Source: Candidatus Kuenenia stuttgartensis (GTDB lineage: Bacteria; Pseudomonadota; Alphaproteobacteria; SMXS01). Taken from it: 36,226 bases of DNA. Every line of letters begins with the position of its first letter. Positions within the stretch are counted from its first letter, which is position 1. The position numbers were made by a program, and so were the translations under genes. This document shows, in pieces, positions 34,766 through 36,226 of this stretch. The stretch covers positions 1 through 36,226 of the forward strand of contig CALQFM020000041.1 in assembly GCA_943329845.2 (NCBI GenBank). Reading direction: 5' to 3'. The notes beneath the pieces are model-generated. The model saw only the letters and a list, made by a program, of their open reading frames with translations, ran no database searches and was not told the origin of the DNA.

Positions 34766-35581
34766 ATGAACGACCAGAGAGTTGGCGAGATGCGCGCCGG
34801 CGGCATCAAGATCCACGGCCGCGAGGGCTTCGACGGCATGCGCGCGGCCGGCCGCCTGGCGGCGGAGACGCTGGATTTCATCACGCCCTATGTGATCCCC
34901 GGCGCGACCACGGAATATCTCGACAAGCTGTGCCACGACTTCATCATCGAGCGTGGCGGGATCCCCGCCCCTCTGGGCTATCGCGGCTTCCCCAAGAGCA
35001 TTTGCACGTCGATCAACCATGTGGTTTGCCACGGCATCCCCGGCGACAAGCAGCTGAAGGACGGCGACATCCTCAACATCGACGTGACGCCGACCGTCGA
35101 CGGCTGGCACGGCGATTCCAGCCGGATGTACCTGGTCGGCGACGTGTCGGTAAAGGCGCGCCGCCTGTGCGACGTCACCTTCGAGGCCATGTGGCGCGGC
35201 ATCCGCCAGGTCAAGCCGGGCGCGACGCTGGGCGACATCGGCCACGCGATCCAGAGCTATGCCGAGGCGGAGCGCTGCTCGGTCGTGCGCGACTTCTGCG
35301 GCCACGGACTGGGCAAGATCTTCCACGACGCGCCCAACGTGCTGCATTACGGCGAGCCTCAATCTGGCGTGATCCTGCGGCCGGGCATGTTCTTCACCAT
35401 CGAGCCCATGGTCAATCTGGGGCGCTACGACGTGAAGATCCTGTCGGACGGCTGGACCGCGGTGACCCGCGACCGGTCGCTGTCGGCCCAGTTCGAGCAT
35501 TCCATCGCCGTGACCGACAGCGGATTCGAAGTGTTCACCGCCTCGCCGCTCGGCCTGGACAAGCCGCCCTATATCGTCTGA
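34766..35581 (+). CDS. map: Type I methionine aminopeptidase
   Basis: The enzyme removes the initiator methionine from new proteins in the cytoplasm. The 271-residue sequence has the M24A fold with the five metal ligands in INIDVTPTVDGWHGDSS (two Asp), GHGLGKIFHD (His), FFTIEPMV (Glu) and FEHSIAV (Glu). IPGATTEYLDKLCHDF and GYRGFPKSICTSINHVVCHG are standard motifs. It is the only map gene in the window, so presumably essential. It follows sfsA by 23 bp and precedes radC by 26 bp, suggesting one operon. Confidence 0.97.
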   Translation: MNDQRVGEMRAGGIKIHGREGFDGMRAAGRLAAETLDFITPYVIPGATTEYLDKLCHDFIIERGGIPAPLGYRGFPKSICTSINHVVCHGIPGDKQLKDGDILNIDVTPTVDGWHGDSSRMYLVGDVSVKARRLCDVTFEAMWRGIRQVKPGATLGDIGHAIQSYAEAERCSVVRDFCGHGLGKIFHDAPNVLHYGEPQSGVILRPGMFFTIEPMVNLGRYDVKILSDGWTAVTRDRSLSAQFEHSIAVTDSGFEVFTASPLGLDKPPYIV

Positions 35582-35607
35582 GGGCGCATGCCGTCGGGTT
35601 GGGGGCC

Positions 35608-36135
35608 GTGACGGAAGAAAAACCACACCATCTGGGACACCGGCAACGCCTGCGCGACCGCTTCATGAGCGGCGGCGCCTCCTCCATGCCCGACTACGAG
35701 GTGCTGGAGATGCTGTTGTTCACCGCCCTTTCCCGCGGCGACACCAAGCCTCTCGCCAAGGCCCTGATCGACCGCTTCGGCAGCCTGGCCGACGTGCTGA
35801 GCGCGCCGCCGGAGCGGCTGGCGGAAGTCAAAGGCGTGGGCGACGGGATCATTGCGGCGCTCAAGCTGGTGCGCGAGGCAGGACTGCGGCTGACCCGGGC
35901 GCAGGCGCTCAATCGGCCGGCGCTGAGTTCGTGGAACGCCGTGCTCGAATACTGCCAGGCGGCCATGGCCTACGAGAACAGGGAGCAGTTCCGCATCCTG
36001 TTCCTCGACCGCAAGAACACCCTGATCGCCGACGAGGTGCAGCAGCAGGGCACCATCGACCATACGCCGGTCTATCCGCGTGTCAAGGGCGGTCGGATTC
36101 TAGGCCAGTGGGGCGGAGTAAAAACAGGCCATTGA
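35608..36135 (+). pseudogene. radC: radC (JAB/MPN domain protein), truncated C-terminus
   Basis: RadC proteins are about 220-240 residues with an N-terminal helix-hairpin-helix part and a C-terminal MPN/JAMM domain. Here GTG at 35608 starts HRQRLRDRFMSGG, MPDYEVLEMLLFTAL, the HhH loop EVKGVGDGIIAALK, and the MPN start FRILFLDRKNTLIADEVQQQG and TIDHTPVYPR. At that point, around 36080, similarity stops. The remaining 18 residues (starting VKGGRILGQW) come from IS-like sequence and end at TGA 36133-36135. The normal continuation with the HNHPSGDP metal-binding motif is missing, so the protein, if made, lacks its catalytic centre. Confidence 0.85.
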
Positions 36136-36137
36136 GC
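36081..36137. mobile_element. Probable IS21-family terminal remnant inside radC
   Basis: The foreign stretch begins TGTCAAGGGCGG exactly where radC similarity ends, and contains two related blocks, TTCTAGGCCAG (36097-36107) and AAACAGGCCATTG. A TGT tip with repeated GGCCA-containing blocks is the usual appearance of IS21-family ends, as I recall them. The istA/istB genes are not seen to the right within the window, so this is likely a fragment. Confidence 0.5.
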
Positions 36138-36145
36138 CGCGGCAT

Positions 36146-36189
36146 GACGATATGCAAAGGGCCCCGATCGGGGCCCTTTGCATATCGTC
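36146..36189. terminator. 44-bp perfect palindrome, probable terminator
   Basis: The 22-base left half (36146-36167) is exactly complementary to the right half. The core AAAGGGCCCC-GATC-GGGGCCCTTT is a common terminator form and works on both strands. It lies just after the radC fragment and just beyond the end of a possible minus-strand gene entering from the right edge. Confidence 0.68.
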
Positions 36190-36204
36190 TGCGTCCTTTC
36201 CCTA

Positions 36205-36226
36205 TCAGGGCGTGGTGATCTCGCCG
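36205..36226 (-). CDS. Possible C-terminal end of a minus-strand gene at the window edge
   Basis: On the minus strand the last bases read G-E-I-T-T-P followed by TGA at 36205-36207. Together with the terminator-like palindrome just downstream, this may be the end of a gene running in from the right. Only six codons are visible, so no product can be named. Confidence 0.25.

Overview
The window is GC-rich chromosomal DNA of an alphaproteobacterium. The evidence is the aerobic cobaltochelatase pair cobS-cobT preceded by a J-domain gene and a divergent bolA, the gene set sfsA-map-radC, and several families of intergenic palindromes of the kind common in that class. The genus cannot be told from the sequence. 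Most genes are ordinary housekeeping or catabolic genes. No CRISPR array, prophage, rRNA or complete insertion sequence was seen.

Layout. 1-147: tail of an IS630-family transposase with its terminus. 301-4136: bolA (minus) divergent from the J-domain gene, cobS and cobT (plus), giving the AAA+ and VWA subunits that drive cobalt insertion; cobN is not in the window. 4189-7781: a small exported protein, a dienelactone hydrolase, a phytase-like esterase-type protein and an amidase. 7857-9309: rpmB with a clear sigma-70 promoter, and meaB, the GTPase partner of the B12-dependent methylmalonyl-CoA mutase. 9379-14457: a minus-strand catabolic block (Rieske oxygenase; acyl-CoA dehydrogenase; luciferase-like oxidoreductase; APH-like kinase). 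The kinase and dehydrogenase resemble the LvaA/LvaC (ACAD10/11) system for 4-hydroxyacyl-CoA. 14618-19210: a membrane-anchored CobT-like VWA protein, a second luciferase-like enzyme and a TonB-dependent receptor. 19266-22816: an osmC-diiron protein operon divergent from an AraC-type regulator, followed by a DMT exporter. 22964-27663: typA, then an MFS transporter with a SnoaL-like protein, then an SDR. 27806-29596: a small exported protein, an NAD(P)-binding protein, tRNA-Leu(UAA) and a small lipoprotein. 29597-30236: a 640-bp gene-free stretch with a possible structured RNA and an AT-rich block. 30237-36135: a molybdopterin-binding (CinA-like) protein, a three-gene VWA lipoprotein cassette, sfsA, map and a truncated radC that ends in IS21-like terminal sequence.

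How the parts work together. B12 is a recurring theme: CobS/CobT make it and MeaB protects an enzyme that uses it. Three proteins carry VWA/MIDAS domains (CobT, a membrane-tethered CobT paralogue and a YfbK-like lipoprotein). The Rieske, luciferase-like, acyl-CoA dehydrogenase, kinase, SDR and MFS genes suggest catabolism of hydrophobic or aromatic organic acids. The most unusual items are the short membrane-anchored CobT paralogue, the kinase/dehydrogenase pair, the diiron-OsmC-AraC unit, the VWA lipoprotein cassette between the cinA-like gene and sfsA, the possible RNA at 29724-29917, and the radC truncation.
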